A DNA stretch of 64,000 nt from Kiritimatiellia bacterium (GCA_017458625.1 JAFTAH010000138.1:1-64000); one strand, 5' to 3'; shown: positions 10,604 through 20,573, counted from the first letter of the stretch. A program made the numbers and translations. Notes: generated from the letters alone by a model not told the origin.

Positions 10604-11488
10604 ATGAGAATGGATGGCAGACGGCAGAGTTCCCACGTGGACGACAGACGCGGACGTACGGCCAAGGTGGCCGGCGGCCTGGGACTGGGCGGCATCCTGC
10701 TCGTCGCCCTCCTCTCCTACCTCGGCGGCGGCAATCCGCTGGAGGCGATCTTCGGCGCCATCTCGCAAAGCGGCGGCATCAACCTCGGCGGCCAGACCAC
10801 TTCCCAGCAGGCCGAACCCTACCAGCCCACCGCCGAGGAGGAGGAGCTCGCCGTCTTCGCCCGCCAGATCCTCGCCGGCACGGAGGACGTCTGGACCGAG
10901 CTCTTCGCCCGGCAGGGCAAGCGCTACACGCCGCCCAAGCTCGTTCTCTTCACCGATGCGGTCCAGAGCGGCTGCGGCGGTGCCACCAAGCAGACCGGGC
11001 CCTTCTACTGCTCCGCCGACCAGAACGTCTATCTCGACCTCTCCTTCTTCAGCTCCATGCGCCGCGACCTCGGCGCCGACGGCGACTTCGCCTACGCCTA
11101 CGTCATCGGTCACGAGATCGGCCACCACGTCCAGCATCTGCTCGGCACCCTCGACCAGGCCCACGCCCGCATGCAGCGCCTCGGCAAGGAGGAGGCCAAC
11201 CGCATCAGCGTCCGCCTCGAGCTCCAGGCCGACTTCTACGCCGGCGTCTGGGCCCATCACGACAACGCCCGCTTCGGCAGCCTCGAGGACGGCGACATCG
11301 AGGAGGCCATCCGCTGCGCCCAGGTCATCGGCGACGACTTCCTCCAGAAGAAGGCCCGCGGCTACGTCCAGCCCGACAGCTTCACCCACGGCACCAGCGC
11401 CTCCCGCATGCGCTGGTTCAAGCGCGGACTCGCCAGCGGCAACCTCGCGGACGGCGACACCTTCTCCGTCCCCTTCGACCAGCTCTAG
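10604..11488 (+). CDS. YpfJ-family neutral zinc metallopeptidase
   Basis: A 294-aa protein of the putative neutral zinc metallopeptidase family (YpfJ/KPN_00944). One N-terminal membrane segment at 20-41 (KVAGGLGLGGILLVALLSYL) is followed by a soluble domain. The zinc motif is HEIGHH (H170, E171, H174) and a second conserved block is LELQADFYAGVW. The paired cysteines CGGATKQTGPFYC are also typical. The start at 10604 has a weak GGAAGCGAGG upstream; an in-frame ATG at 10549 would add 18 residues. Substrate is unknown for the family. The gene appears monocistronic, though the transporter gene starts 81 nt downstream. Confidence 0.9.
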   Translation: MRMDGRRQSSHVDDRRGRTAKVAGGLGLGGILLVALLSYLGGGNPLEAIFGAISQSGGINLGGQTTSQQAEPYQPTAEEEELAVFARQILAGTEDVWTELFARQGKRYTPPKLVLFTDAVQSGCGGATKQTGPFYCSADQNVYLDLSFFSSMRRDLGADGDFAYAYVIGHEIGHHVQHLLGTLDQAHARMQRLGKEEANRISVRLELQADFYAGVWAHHDNARFGSLEDGDIEEAIRCAQVIGDDFLQKKARGYVQPDSFTHGTSASRMRWFKRGLASGNLADGDTFSVPFDQL

Positions 11489-11569
11489 CCGCGCGATGCG
11501 CCCGTCCGGCCCCCGCCCCACGTCCTGGCCCCGGACCCTCCGGTCTGCCCTCTGGCCGCCGCCTAGCCG

Positions 11570-13861
11570 ATGAGTTCCCGCGATTCCACGGCCCGTCCGC
11601 ACGGCTTTGGCACCTTCCAGGGCGTCTTCACGCCGAGCATCCTCACGATCATCGGCGTGGTCATGTACCTGCGCTTCGGGTGGGTGCTGGGCAACCTCGG
11701 CCTGGGCGCCACCCTGCTCCTGGTCACCGCCTCCAGCGCCATCACCTTCCTCACCGGCCTGTCCGTCTCCGCGCTTGCCACCAACCGCGAAGTCGGCGGC
11801 GGCGGGGCCTACTACATGGTGTCGCGCGCCTTTGGCGCGGAGGTGGGCGCGGCCGTCGGCATCCCCCTCTACCTCTCGCAGGCCATTGCCATCGCCTTCT
11901 ACGTCGCCGGCTTCACCGAGGCCTTCCTCGGCTCCGTCCCCGCCGCCGCCAACTGGGATCCACGCCTCGTCGGCACCGTGGTGCTGCTCTCCCTGGCCGC
12001 CCTCTCGCTCTTCTCCGCCAACCTCGCCCTCAAGGCCCAGTACGTGATCATGGCGGCCATCGTCGCCTCGCTCGTCTCCTTTTTCCTCGGCACCGCCCCC
12101 GCCCCGGACGTCCTCGGCAACCCGCTCTCCACCGTCGCCAAGAAGGACTTCTGGACCGTCCTGGCCGTCTTCTTCCCCGCCGTCACTGGCATCCTTTCGG
12201 GCGTCGGCATGAGCGGCGACCTGGCCGATCCTGGCCGCGCCATCCCGCGCGGCACGCTCGGCGCCGTCCTGACGGGCTGGGTCATCTACATGGCCGTCCC
12301 GATTGCCTTCCAGCACTTCGCCGGCGGCTCGGCGGCGCTCATCGAAGACCCCATGCTCTTCGCCAAGTGCGCCCGCTGGGCCGGGGCCGTCACCGTGGGC
12401 GTCTGGGCCGCGTGCCTCTCCAGCGCCCTGGGCTCCCTGCTCGCCGCCCCCCGCGTCGTCCAGGCCGTCGCCCGCGACCGCCTTCTCCCCGAGGCCTTTG
12501 GCCGCGGCTACGGCCCCAGCGACGAGCCCCGCCTGGCCACCACCTTCACCCTGCTCCTCGCCACGGCCTGCATCTGGGCGGGCGGCGTCGACCTCCTCGC
12601 CCCCGTCCTCACCATGATCAACCTCATCGTCTACGCCCTCCTCAACCTCTCCGCCGGGTTCGAGGAACTGGTCGGAAGCCCCTCCTGGCGCCCGCGTTTC
12701 CGCGTCCCCGCCCCCCTCTCCCTGCTCGGCTTCGCCGGCTGCGCCACCGTCATGCTGCTCATCAGCGCCTCCGCCACCATCGTCGCCGTCGCCGTCGTCG
12801 CCACCCTCCACTGGATCCTCATGCGCCGCCGCCTCAACGCCCGCTGGGGCGACATCCGGCGTGGCTTCCGCCTCTGGACCGTCCAGCGCAGCCTCCGCGC
12901 CCTCGCCGACTCCGCCGACGACGGCCGCAACTGGCAACCCGACCTCCTGGTGCTCGCCGGCACCCCCTCCCGCCGCCCCCGCCTCGTCCGCCTCGCCGGC
13001 GCCATCGCCCGCGACCACGGCCTCGTGACCGTCGCCGCCGTCATCCCCGCCGAGAACTGGACCGCCGCCCGGGCCGACTCCATGCGGCAGGCCATCCGCG
13101 CCTACCTCGACCGCGAAGGGCTCCACGCCTTTGCCTACGTCCATCCCGGCGGTACCCCGTCCCCCTGGACCGGCATGCGCGAAATGGTCCGCACCTACGG
13201 CTTCGGGCCTGTCGCCCCCAACACCATACTCCTCGGCTTCACCTCCGACCCCGCCGCCCAGCCCGAACTCGCCGCCCTCGTCCAGCTCGCCGCCCAGATG
13301 CGCCGCAACGTCGTCCTCGTCGCCGGCGCCGGGGCTGGCGATGAAGAAGACAATGTCCCGTCCCCGCCAGCGGCGGCTACGCCAGCCGAACCTGCCACCT
13401 CGACCGCCCCGCCGCCCCTCGCGCCTCCGCCTCGCCCCTTCCGCATCGACCTCTGGTGGCGCGGCAAGGGCCCCAACGCCCCCTTCCTCCTTGCCCTCGC
13501 CTGGCTGGTCCAACACGCCCGCCGCCACGAAGCCACTTGCCTCCGCCTCTGCCACGTCCTCGAGCCCGGCGAATCCTCCTCCGCCGTCGCCGCCACCCTC
13601 CGCGCCTTCCTCGCGCAAATCCGCGTCGACGGCGAAGTCAACCCCGTCGCCCCCGCCGGACGCTCTCCCATGCAGGCCATCCGCGACGAATCCGCCGACG
13701 CCTTCCTCGTCATCATGGGCCTCCGCGCCCCGCTCCCCGACGAAGCCCCAGCCGCCTACGGCGCCTACCTCGATGCCTGCCGCGCCTCTGCCACCGGCCT
13801 CCCCCTGACCGCCTTCGCCCTTGCCGCCGAGTCCCTCGACTTCCGCGGCATCTTCGCCTAG
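11570..13861 (+). CDS. SLC12-type cation-chloride cotransporter / APC transporter
   Basis: A 763-aa membrane protein matching the length of prokaryotic cation-chloride cotransporters. Residues 10-430 carry about 12 hydrophobic segments in the APC fold, beginning GVFTPSILTIIGVVMYLRFG, a signature of SLC12 proteins, with GGGGAYYMVSRAFG following. Residues 440-763 form a hydrophilic C-terminal domain resembling the Usp-like cytosolic part of SLC12 proteins (DLLVLAGTPSRRPRLV ... PNTILLGF), with a Pro/Ala-rich linker near 590-620. It probably moves K+/Na+ with Cl-, or an amino acid; the ion cannot be read from sequence alone. It may share a transcript with the metallopeptidase gene 81 nt upstream. 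Confidence 0.85.
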   Translation: MSSRDSTARPHGFGTFQGVFTPSILTIIGVVMYLRFGWVLGNLGLGATLLLVTASSAITFLTGLSVSALATNREVGGGGAYYMVSRAFGAEVGAAVGIPLYLSQAIAIAFYVAGFTEAFLGSVPAAANWDPRLVGTVVLLSLAALSLFSANLALKAQYVIMAAIVASLVSFFLGTAPAPDVLGNPLSTVAKKDFWTVLAVFFPAVTGILSGVGMSGDLADPGRAIPRGTLGAVLTGWVIYMAVPIAFQHFAGGSAALIEDPMLFAKCARWAGAVTVGVWAACLSSALGSLLAAPRVVQAVARDRLLPEAFGRGYGPSDEPRLATTFTLLLATACIWAGGVDLLAPVLTMINLIVYALLNLSAGFEELVGSPSWRPRFRVPAPLSLLGFAGCATVMLLISASATIVAVAVVATLHWILMRRRLNARWGDIRRGFRLWTVQRSLRALADSADDGRNWQPDLLVLAGTPSRRPRLVRLAGAIARDHGLVTVAAVIPAENWTAARADSMRQAIRAYLDREGLHAFAYVHPGGTPSPWTGMREMVRTYGFGPVAPNTILLGFTSDPAAQPELAALVQLAAQMRRNVVLVAGAGAGDEEDNVPSPPAAATPAEPATSTAPPPLAPPPRPFRIDLWWRGKGPNAPFLLALAWLVQHARRHEATCLRLCHVLEPGESSSAVAATLRAFLAQIRVDGEVNPVAPAGRSPMQAIRDESADAFLVIMGLRAPLPDEAPAAYGAYLDACRASATGLPLTAFALAAESLDFRGIFA

Positions 13862-13930
13862 CCCCCCACGCCCGCCCCCGCTCCTCGCCCCTCCGCCCCT
13901 CCGCCCCCCCCTTTTGCCCTCCAAAATGCT

Positions 13931-13969
13931 GTGATTTTACGTCAAACATTGGGTTTTTGCTCATTTTTC
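13931..13969 (+). repeat. Dispersed GTGATTTTACGTCAAA motif, copy 3
   Basis: GTGATTTTACGTCAAACATT is followed by GGGTTTTTGCTCATTTTTCC. It is 70 nt after the transporter stop and 182 nt before the next start, same direction. Confidence 0.8.
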
Positions 13970-14112
13970 CTGTTCCGCCCCGTTCGGTTCCGGGCTGCGC
14001 GGCCCGCCTCCCCTCTCCTGCCCCCCTTCCCGGGGTGTCGGGGCCTCGCCCCGCGAAAAGGTTGGAGCCCCCCCCTGGAGTGTGCTAGGATGACCCCATC
14101 AGGGGCAAACCC

Positions 14113-17100
14113 ATGCGCCACAACCATTCCCACACCCCACCCCGCTCCGGCCACCTGGGCCAGCTGGCGGTTCTGCTCGCAGCCACCGTCGCCCTCGCCC
14201 TGACGGCCTGCCAGGCCCCGGGACCATCCCGCACGTCCATGCTCCCCCCGCGCGAGCTGTGGACAACGACCACCAACGTCACGACCACGGCCAACGCCTT
14301 CTCGCCCACGGCGGCCCCCGTGGAGACCTTCGTCGCCATCGACCTCTCCCGCCCCACGCAGCTCGTCGCGGCCGCCCTCGACTGGGCCCCGGAGAGTGTT
14401 CCGTCCGCCTACTCCATTGAAGTCACCGACGATCCCGACACCTCCCCCTGGGTGACGGTGGCAACGGCCTCGCACCCTGTCCCGGGCCTCCAGCTCCTGA
14501 CTTTTACGCCCACTCTGGCCCAGCACATCCGGGTCCATGTCTCCTCGGCGGCCGTAACGAACCCGCCCCTCCTGCGCCGCTTCCGCCCCATCCCCTACGC
14601 CCAGCGCCCGACGGCCGTCTGGACGCTCCCCGACGGCTCGACGCTGCCGCTCCCCGACACCACCCCGCTCTTCGACGAATCCCCGGACACCCCCCTCGTC
14701 GCCCCCGCCATCGCTCCGGGGGACACCCTCCAGCTCGACATCGACCTCCACGCGCTCTTCTCCATCGGCGGCGTCCGCCTCGACTGGGCTTCCCCCAAGG
14801 CCCGCCCCGCCGCCCTGACGCTCTACCTTTCCCGCGACGGCGCCAACTGGATCGAGGCCGGATCCATCGACCCGGACGCCGCCGATGCCAGCGATGTCGT
14901 CATCGTCACCCGCTCGCTTCCCGTACGCCACATCCGGCTCGCAGCCATGGCCCCCTCGCCCTCCTCCGATGACGCCCAGAAGGCCAAGAAGTCCCCCAAC
15001 GCCTCTCCGCCAGACGCCAAGACGCCCAAGCAGGACGCCACCGCCCCCGCCGCAGACGCTCCCTCGCCTTCCGATGCCCCGCCGCCTTCGGCCCCAGCCG
15101 CTTCCCCGGAGAAGAAGAAGGGCGTGGCCACCGCCGTCGCCTCGACCATCGCCGAAGCCACGACGAAGACGGCCTCTGCCACCGTTTCCGTGCTCGAGAC
15201 GGCCGCCAGCGCCACGGTCTCCGCCGCTGGAGCCACCGTCTCGGCAATCGCCTCGGCCCCGGGGGCCCTCGTGTCGTCGGTCGAGCGCATCGTGGCACCC
15301 GCCGTGAAGCCGGTTTTCGCGTTCAGCCTGCTCGGCCTTTCGTTCCGCGATGCCGACGCCGCCAGCCGCCCCTGGTTGCTCTACCAGGCTTCCGCCGCCC
15401 ATGTTCCGCCCGCGCTCGCCCCGCGCGCCCTGCTCGGCCAGCAGCCCTTCTGGACAGTCGCCCTTTCCCCCGCCACCACCACCGGTCCCCTGCTCTCCAC
15501 GGAAGGCGCCTTCGCCCCCTCCGCCACGGCCCCCTCGCTCTGGCCCGTCGCCATCGTCGGCACCAACGCCTACACCCCCGCCAACGCCAGGTCCGCCAGC
15601 TACTCCATCCCCGCCCCCGGCGTCCCCCTCCCCGCCGCCACCTGGTCTTTCCCCGACGGCCTCTCCCTCGCCCTCCGCATCCTCCCCGTCTCCACTTCCA
15701 CCCCCACGAATCCGCTCGGTCGTCCGCTGATCCTCGCCTCCTACGAATGGGCCAATGCCTCCTCGAATCCGCTCCCCGTCCGGCTCGCCTGGATTCTCCG
15801 GCCCCTCCGCGTGCCCGCCCCGGCGGCCAAGGGCGGCCTGGCCTTCATCGCCCGCCTCCGCAGCAGCCGTCCCGCCGCCGTCTCCACCCCAGACCTCCAG
15901 GAGCTCCGCGTCAACGCCGAGCCCCTCTACGCCACGGCCGCCCCCGGTCTGAAGTGCGTCGCCGCCCCCTTCCGCGAGGCCGACATCACCACCTCCCTCC
16001 TCGCCCCGCCCGCAATGCCCGACACCGATGCCGCCAACGACCGCTCCGGCCTCGCCTCCGCCGCCTGGGTGCTCGACACCGTCATCCCCCCGCTTGCCAG
16101 CAACCGCGTCGTCATCGCCGCCACCCCACCCCTCTTCGACTCCGACCGGCTGCTCCGCCATCTTTCCGCCCCCGCCGCCCCCGCCTCGGCCTCGACCCCG
16201 CCGGAGCCTTCCGGGCCGCGCCTCTTCTGGCGGAAAACGGCGGCCCTGCCGCAGCATTCGTCTCTCCCCTCCCCGCTCGCCACCCTGCCCGGACATGACG
16301 CCTCCGTCACCGCCACGCCTGCGGACGGCACTCCCGCCGACGCCACCGGCCCCCGCCGCCACGTCCCGCCACGCCCCGCCTGGCCCCCCACCGAGGACGC
16401 CGCCGAAGCCCTCTTCGACGCCGCCTACGCCGACGCCACCTTCGCCGCCTACGCCCGCCTCGGCGCCTACGCCCCCGACATCCACCACCCACGCCCCCTC
16501 CAAGTCCAGCGCCTCCAGTTCGCCTATCTTCTCCAACTCGATGCCGACACCCGCCTCGTTCCCGACGCCGCCGACCGCATCCGTCTCGACGACGACATCT
16601 GGCGCTTCGCCGCCCTCCTCCGCGCCGGACTCGTCCAGCCCGCCGCCGACTGGCTCAAGCTTCTCCTTGCCGCCCAGAACCCGACCAACGGGGCCGTCCC
16701 CGCCCTCTACGCAGCCTTCCCCCTCGGCTTCGTCCCCGCCAGCCCCAACACCGCCCCCGGCCTCGCCCTCGGCGACACCGATGCCGCCCCCGACGCCCCC
16801 TCCGACACCGATGCCGCCCCCTCCCGCCTCCAGGACGTCCCCGCCGTCCCCGCCCCCGATGCCGAACAGGCCGGCCACAACTCCGCCCACTCCCAGCTCG
16901 TCTTCGCCTGCATGGAGTTCTTCCGCTTCACCCACGACACCACCTTCCTCCGCGCCGCCTACCCCTCCATGCGCGCCGCCATGGCCTATCTCCAGGGCCT
17001 CCACGAAGCCGTCATTCCCCGCCCCCCCTCCCGCTTGCGCCGCCTCTTCTCCTCCCCCCCCGATCCCACCCCCGCCTTCGGCCTCCTCCCCGCCTCCCCC

Positions 17101-18096
17101 TCCGACCCCGACCGCCATCCCTACGTCCACGCCTTCTGGGCCCTCCTCGGCTGGAAGGAGCTCCGCGCCGCCGCCACCACCCTCGGCCTCGACGAGGACG
17201 CCGCCTGGGCCGACTCCCACTACCAGGCGCTTCGAGGCCTCCTCCAACACTCCTTCGACCTCCTCTTCCAGGACTATCCCCCCGGCCGCCTCCGGCTCCT
17301 TCTCGCCTCCCCGGACCCTGGCGCGCCCCCTTCCCCCTACGATGCCGCCCTCCTGGTCTGGCCCGTCTGCGAACCCGACCTCCTGCCCCGCCACGTCCTG
17401 CTCTCCACCCTGGCCCTCGGCTACGAGCCCTTCCTCCGCGCCGTTCCTCTCGCCCCCCTCGAACGTCCGGGCGCTGTCACCGCCACGGCGGACGCCGCCA
17501 CCGCCGCGCCCGCCCCCCTCTCCCGGCCCCCGCGCCTATCCCTCGAAGCCATCCGCCTGCTCCTCCCCCTCTCCCTCTCCGGCCGCGCCGACTACGCCCG
17601 CGAGATCCTCTTCACCCTCACCGACGCCCTGACCCCCGCCCCCTGGGGAGCCCTCCCCATGGCCTATCCTCCCGGCCCCTCCCCCATGCCCTACCCCCGC
17701 GCCGCCGCCCTCTACGCCCTCGCCGTCCGCCAGATCCTCCTCCACGAAGATCCCGCCACCCAGGTCCTCCACCTCCTCCCCGGCTGTCCCCCCGACTGGC
17801 TCCAGCTCGGCGACGGCCTCTCCCTCCCCTCCGCCCCCACCGCCTATGGCCCCGTCTCCCTCGCCGCCTCCATCCGCGGCCGCCACTTCCGCCTGACCTT
17901 CTCCGGCTCGGCCTCCCCTCCCGGCGGCTACCGCCTCTGGTGGCCCCGCCAGCTCAAGCCCCTCCGCGTCCGCCTCAACTCCGCCGAGCTCGCCCCCGAC
18001 GCCTACGACGAGCTCGGCATCTCCCTCCCCCCCTCCTTCTCCGGCTCCCTCGTCGCCACCTACGACGACGACTTCCCCTCCTCCCGCGACTTCTAG
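14113..18096 (+). CDS. Large lipoprotein with discoidin-like and six-hairpin glycosidase-like domains
   Basis: A 1327-aa protein. The N-terminal lipoprotein signal (VALALTACQ) predicts anchoring in the envelope. Two carbohydrate-binding, F5/8-type segments follow (about 75-155 and 205-280, for example LTLYLSRDGANWIEAGSI), then an Ala/Pro/Lys linker (about 285-400). A beta-rich region covers about 410-710. Residues 760-1250 look like an (alpha/alpha)6 barrel as in several glycoside-hydrolase clans (DDDIWRFAALLRAGLVQPA, HPYVHAFWALLGWKEL). The C-terminus (GGYRLWWPRQLKPLRVRLN) resembles the beta cap of such enzymes. Polysaccharide breakdown or binding is likely; family and substrate are not identifiable by eye. 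Catalytic acids were not assigned. Confidence 0.7.
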   Translation: MRHNHSHTPPRSGHLGQLAVLLAATVALALTACQAPGPSRTSMLPPRELWTTTTNVTTTANAFSPTAAPVETFVAIDLSRPTQLVAAALDWAPESVPSAYSIEVTDDPDTSPWVTVATASHPVPGLQLLTFTPTLAQHIRVHVSSAAVTNPPLLRRFRPIPYAQRPTAVWTLPDGSTLPLPDTTPLFDESPDTPLVAPAIAPGDTLQLDIDLHALFSIGGVRLDWASPKARPAALTLYLSRDGANWIEAGSIDPDAADASDVVIVTRSLPVRHIRLAAMAPSPSSDDAQKAKKSPNASPPDAKTPKQDATAPAADAPSPSDAPPPSAPAASPEKKKGVATAVASTIAEATTKTASATVSVLETAASATVSAAGATVSAIASAPGALVSSVERIVAPAVKPVFAFSLLGLSFRDADAASRPWLLYQASAAHVPPALAPRALLGQQPFWTVALSPATTTGPLLSTEGAFAPSATAPSLWPVAIVGTNAYTPANARSASYSIPAPGVPLPAATWSFPDGLSLALRILPVSTSTPTNPLGRPLILASYEWANASSNPLPVRLAWILRPLRVPAPAAKGGLAFIARLRSSRPAAVSTPDLQELRVNAEPLYATAAPGLKCVAAPFREADITTSLLAPPAMPDTDAANDRSGLASAAWVLDTVIPPLASNRVVIAATPPLFDSDRLLRHLSAPAAPASASTPPEPSGPRLFWRKTAALPQHSSLPSPLATLPGHDASVTATPADGTPADATGPRRHVPPRPAWPPTEDAAEALFDAAYADATFAAYARLGAYAPDIHHPRPLQVQRLQFAYLLQLDADTRLVPDAADRIRLDDDIWRFAALLRAGLVQPAADWLKLLLAAQNPTNGAVPALYAAFPLGFVPASPNTAPGLALGDTDAAPDAPSDTDAAPSRLQDVPAVPAPDAEQAGHNSAHSQLVFACMEFFRFTHDTTFLRAAYPSMRAAMAYLQGLHEAVIPRPPSRLRRLFSSPPDPTPAFGLLPASPSDPDRHPYVHAFWALLGWKELRAAATTLGLDEDAAWADSHYQALRGLLQHSFDLLFQDYPPGRLRLLLASPDPGAPPSPYDAALLVWPVCEPDLLPRHVLLSTLALGYEPFLRAVPLAPLERPGAVTATADAATAAPAPLSRPPRLSLEAIRLLLPLSLSGRADYAREILFTLTDALTPAPWGALPMAYPPGPSPMPYPRAAALYALAVRQILLHEDPATQVLHLLPGCPPDWLQLGDGLSLPSAPTAYGPVSLAASIRGRHFRLTFSGSASPPGGYRLWWPRQLKPLRVRLNSAELAPDAYDELGISLPPSFSGSLVATYDDDFPSSRDF

Positions 18097-18107
18097 CCCC
18101 TCCCCGG

Positions 18108-18152
18108 CCCTCGCCTCCCCTGCCCTCGCCTCCCCTGCCCTCGCCTCCCCAG
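18108..18152 (+). repeat. 15-bp tandem repeat CCCTCGCCTCCCCTG x3
   Basis: Three consecutive copies (last one ending CAG) directly after the stop codon of the 1327-aa lipoprotein gene. It is a simple GC-rich array. Confidence 0.85.
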
Positions 18153-18221
18153 GGAAGCGCGGGGGGCCTTCCCCCGTCCTTTGCCTCCCCCCTCTCCGCC
18201 TCCCCTTCGTCCCCAAATGTC

Positions 18222-18262
18222 GTGATTCTACGTCAAAATCAGGCCTTTTTTCGCCGTTTTGC
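18222..18262 (+). repeat. Dispersed GTGATTTTACGTCAAA motif, copy 4
   Basis: GTGATTCTACGTCAAA is followed by ATCAGGCCTTTTTTCGCC. It lies between convergent genes, oriented with the upstream plus-strand gene (126 nt after its stop). It cannot be a promoter of the flanking minus-strand gene. Two GGCCGTCGCGCCCCG elements follow (18274, 18309). Confidence 0.8.
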
Positions 18263-18338
18263 TTTCTCGGAGCGCGGGCCGTCGCGCCCCGCCATCCCCC
18301 CCGGCCCGTAGCGCGGGGCCGTCGCGCCCCGTCCCCCT

Positions 18339-19256
18339 TTACCGCATCGGCACCATGAACGTCTTCATCACCGGCAGATGCTGCATGTTCCGAGCCGTGT
18401 CGTCCCACCGCACGGGGGGCGGCGGCGGATTCCACAGCCGCGAGTCGAACACCAGCCCATTGGCGAACGACCGCCCCCCCACCACCGTCGGCACCTCCAG
18501 CTTCGCCAGCCGTCGGCTCGCCAGCACGAAGTCGTACGGCCGGTTCCGCGGCCCGTTCGTGTTTGGATTCCCCGCCTGGTCCTGCGGCTGCCGCGTATCG
18601 TCGAAGTAGTCGCACAACGCCAGCACCGCCGCCGCATCCCGGCTCGTCGTGTTCAGGTCCCCGCACAACACCACATACGCCTCCCGCGGCCAATGCGCCC
18701 GGATCAGCCGCACCAGTTCCCGCGCCTGCTTCACCCGCAGCTCCCGCTTGCTGCTCGAAAGATGCACGCTCACCACATGCAACGGCCGCGGCCCCGGCAC
18801 CATGATCGTCGCCCACGCGAAGTTCCGGTTCTCCACGTACGGATCGTTCCACTGCCCCGCATCCAGGATTGGATACCGGCTGATGATCCCGTTCGGCAAC
18901 CGATCCGCCCCCTTCTCCCGCGTGAAATGATACCCCGCCCCGAACAGGTCGTACACCAGCGCCGCCGCTCCCCCCTCCTTGTAGTTGAACTCCTGGATGC
19001 CGATGATGTCCGGCTTCAGCGCCTTCAGGATCCGCATGCTCGCCGGCCCATACGCCTGCGTCGTGCTGTCCGACAGGTTTGCCGAGCAAATCGTGATGGG
19101 CACCTCCGTCACGGCCGCCTGCGCCCGTGCCGCCGCGATTGCCTCCGCCAACGTCCTCGGCCGCGCCTCCGCCACGCCGCCCAGCACGACGACCGCCACC
19201 GCCACCGCAATGACCGCCACCCGCCTCGCACTTGCCATGAACCTACCTGTCGTCAT
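18339..19256 (-). CDS. Secreted endonuclease/exonuclease/phosphatase (EEP) family protein
   Basis: A 305-aa protein with an N-terminal signal sequence (RVAVIAVAVAVVVLGGVAEA). EEP-fold motifs are in order: metal-ligand Glu in DIIGIQEFN (about 88), SVHLSSSKRE (about 170), GDLNTTSRD (about 198), YDFVLASRRL (about 240). The last motif, normally S-D-H-x-P, reads MQHLPVM. The catalytic His is kept but its partner Asp is replaced by Gln. The enzyme could be a nuclease or a phosphatase/phosphodiesterase acting outside the cytoplasm. It converges with the lipoprotein gene and is divergent from epmA. Confidence 0.85.
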   Translation of the reverse strand: MTTGRFMASARRVAVIAVAVAVVVLGGVAEARPRTLAEAIAAARAQAAVTEVPITICSANLSDSTTQAYGPASMRILKALKPDIIGIQEFNYKEGGAAALVYDLFGAGYHFTREKGADRLPNGIISRYPILDAGQWNDPYVENRNFAWATIMVPGPRPLHVVSVHLSSSKRELRVKQARELVRLIRAHWPREAYVVLCGDLNTTSRDAAAVLALCDYFDDTRQPQDQAGNPNTNGPRNRPYDFVLASRRLAKLEVPTVVGGRSFANGLVFDSRLWNPPPPPVRWDDTARNMQHLPVMKTFMVPMR

Positions 19257-19387
19257 CCTGTTACCTATTGCTCTGCAACCCTACCCCTCCCTCCCCTCCC
19301 CCTGCAACACTTTTCGCCTCCCCTCTCGTACTGCGGAACCGTCGCGCCCCGCCTCCCCGCCCCCCCATTTCGCCCCTCCCAATTCGC

Positions 19388-19429
19388 GTGATTTTACGTC
19401 AATCATTGGCCTTTTTTGCCACTTTTGCC
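19388..19429 (+). repeat. Dispersed GTGATTTTACGTCAAA motif, copy 5
   Basis: GTGATTTTACGTCAATCATT is followed by GGCCTTTTTTGCCACTTTTG. It sits in the divergent region, 135 nt before epmA and oriented toward it. A degenerate GTCGCGCCCCGC element precedes it (19341-19352). Confidence 0.8.
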
Positions 19430-19522
19430 CTCCCTTCACCCCGCCCTCTCCCGCCCCCCCGCCCTTCCTCCTCGACAACCCCCTCCCCCTGGCGTACAGT
19501 CCCGCCCCGGAGTTTGATTCCT

Positions 19523-20446
19523 ATGCCAACCCTCCCCTCCCCCACCACCGATCCCCTCTGGTCCGCGACCCGCCTCCGCGCCCGCCTCTTCGCCGCCATC
19601 CGCGACTTCTTCGCCGCCCACGGCGTCCTTGAGGTCGACACCCCCGTCCGCATCCCTGCCAACGCCCCCGAGGCCAACATCGACCCCGTCCCCGCCCCGC
19701 CCGGCTGGCTCCGCACCTCCCCCGAGCTCCACATGAAGCGCCTCCTCGCCCACGGCGCCCCCGCCATCTTCCAGCTCGGCCCCTGCTTCCGCGCCGGCGA
19801 ACGCGGTCCTCGCCACCGCGAGGAGTTCACCCTCCTCGAATGGTACCGCCCCGGCGGCGACGAATTCACCGTCCTCGACGACCTCAAGGCCCTCCTCGAA
19901 CACCTCGCCCGCGCCTTCTGGCACGGCCGTACCGCCTCCACCTGGCAGGGCCGCCCCATCTCCCTGGCCGCCGCCGACTGGCGTCTCCTCCGCATCCCCG
20001 ACCTCTTCCGCGACCTCGCCGGCTGGGACGTCCTCGACCACTTCGACCCCGACCGCTTCGACCTCGACCTCGTGGACAAGATTGAGCCCGCACTGCCCCC
20101 CTCCTGCCCCGTCGCCCTCCTCGCCTATCCCGCCCCCGTCGCCGCCCTCGCCCGCCGCGACGACGCCGACCCCCGCCTCGCCCGCCGCTGGGAGGCCTAC
20201 CTCGCCGGCATGGAGCTCGCCAACGCCTTCTGCGAACTCACCGACCCCGCCGAGCAGCGCGCCCGCTTCCTCGCCGAAAACGCCTCCCGCGCCCGCCTCG
20301 GCCACCCCACGGCCCCCATCGACGAGGACTTCCTCCGCGACCTCGCCTCCATGCCTCCCGCCGGCGGCATCGCCCTCGGCCTCGAACGCGTCCTCATGCT
20401 CCTCGCCGACGCCCCCGACATCGCCGCCGTCGCCCCCTTCCGCTAG
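19523..20446 (+). CDS. epmA: EF-P lysine ligase EpmA (GenX/PoxA, LysRS-like)
   Basis: A 307-aa class II synthetase core without the N-terminal OB anticodon-binding domain, as in EpmA (E. coli about 325 aa). Visible are RTSPELHMKRLLA, motif 2 (CFRAGERGPRHREEFTLLEW) and motif 3 (GGIALGLERVLMLL). EpmA attaches beta-lysine to elongation factor P, relieving polyproline stalling, and depends on the EpmB aminomutase. Neither efp nor epmB lies in this window. Start at 19523 gives MPTLPSPTTDPLW, the usual place. Confidence 0.93.
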   Translation: MPTLPSPTTDPLWSATRLRARLFAAIRDFFAAHGVLEVDTPVRIPANAPEANIDPVPAPPGWLRTSPELHMKRLLAHGAPAIFQLGPCFRAGERGPRHREEFTLLEWYRPGGDEFTVLDDLKALLEHLARAFWHGRTASTWQGRPISLAAADWRLLRIPDLFRDLAGWDVLDHFDPDRFDLDLVDKIEPALPPSCPVALLAYPAPVAALARRDDADPRLARRWEAYLAGMELANAFCELTDPAEQRARFLAENASRARLGHPTAPIDEDFLRDLASMPPAGGIALGLERVLMLLADAPDIAAVAPFR

Positions 20447-20573
20447 CCGCCCCCCCTCCAGGCGAAACGTTTTCCTGGAACGCCCCCATTTTGATTGACG
20501 CCAACCGCCCGCTGGCGCAAAGTTTCCCCTTGCACACGTTCCTCTCTTGCAAGCCAACCCCATAGGAGTACGC

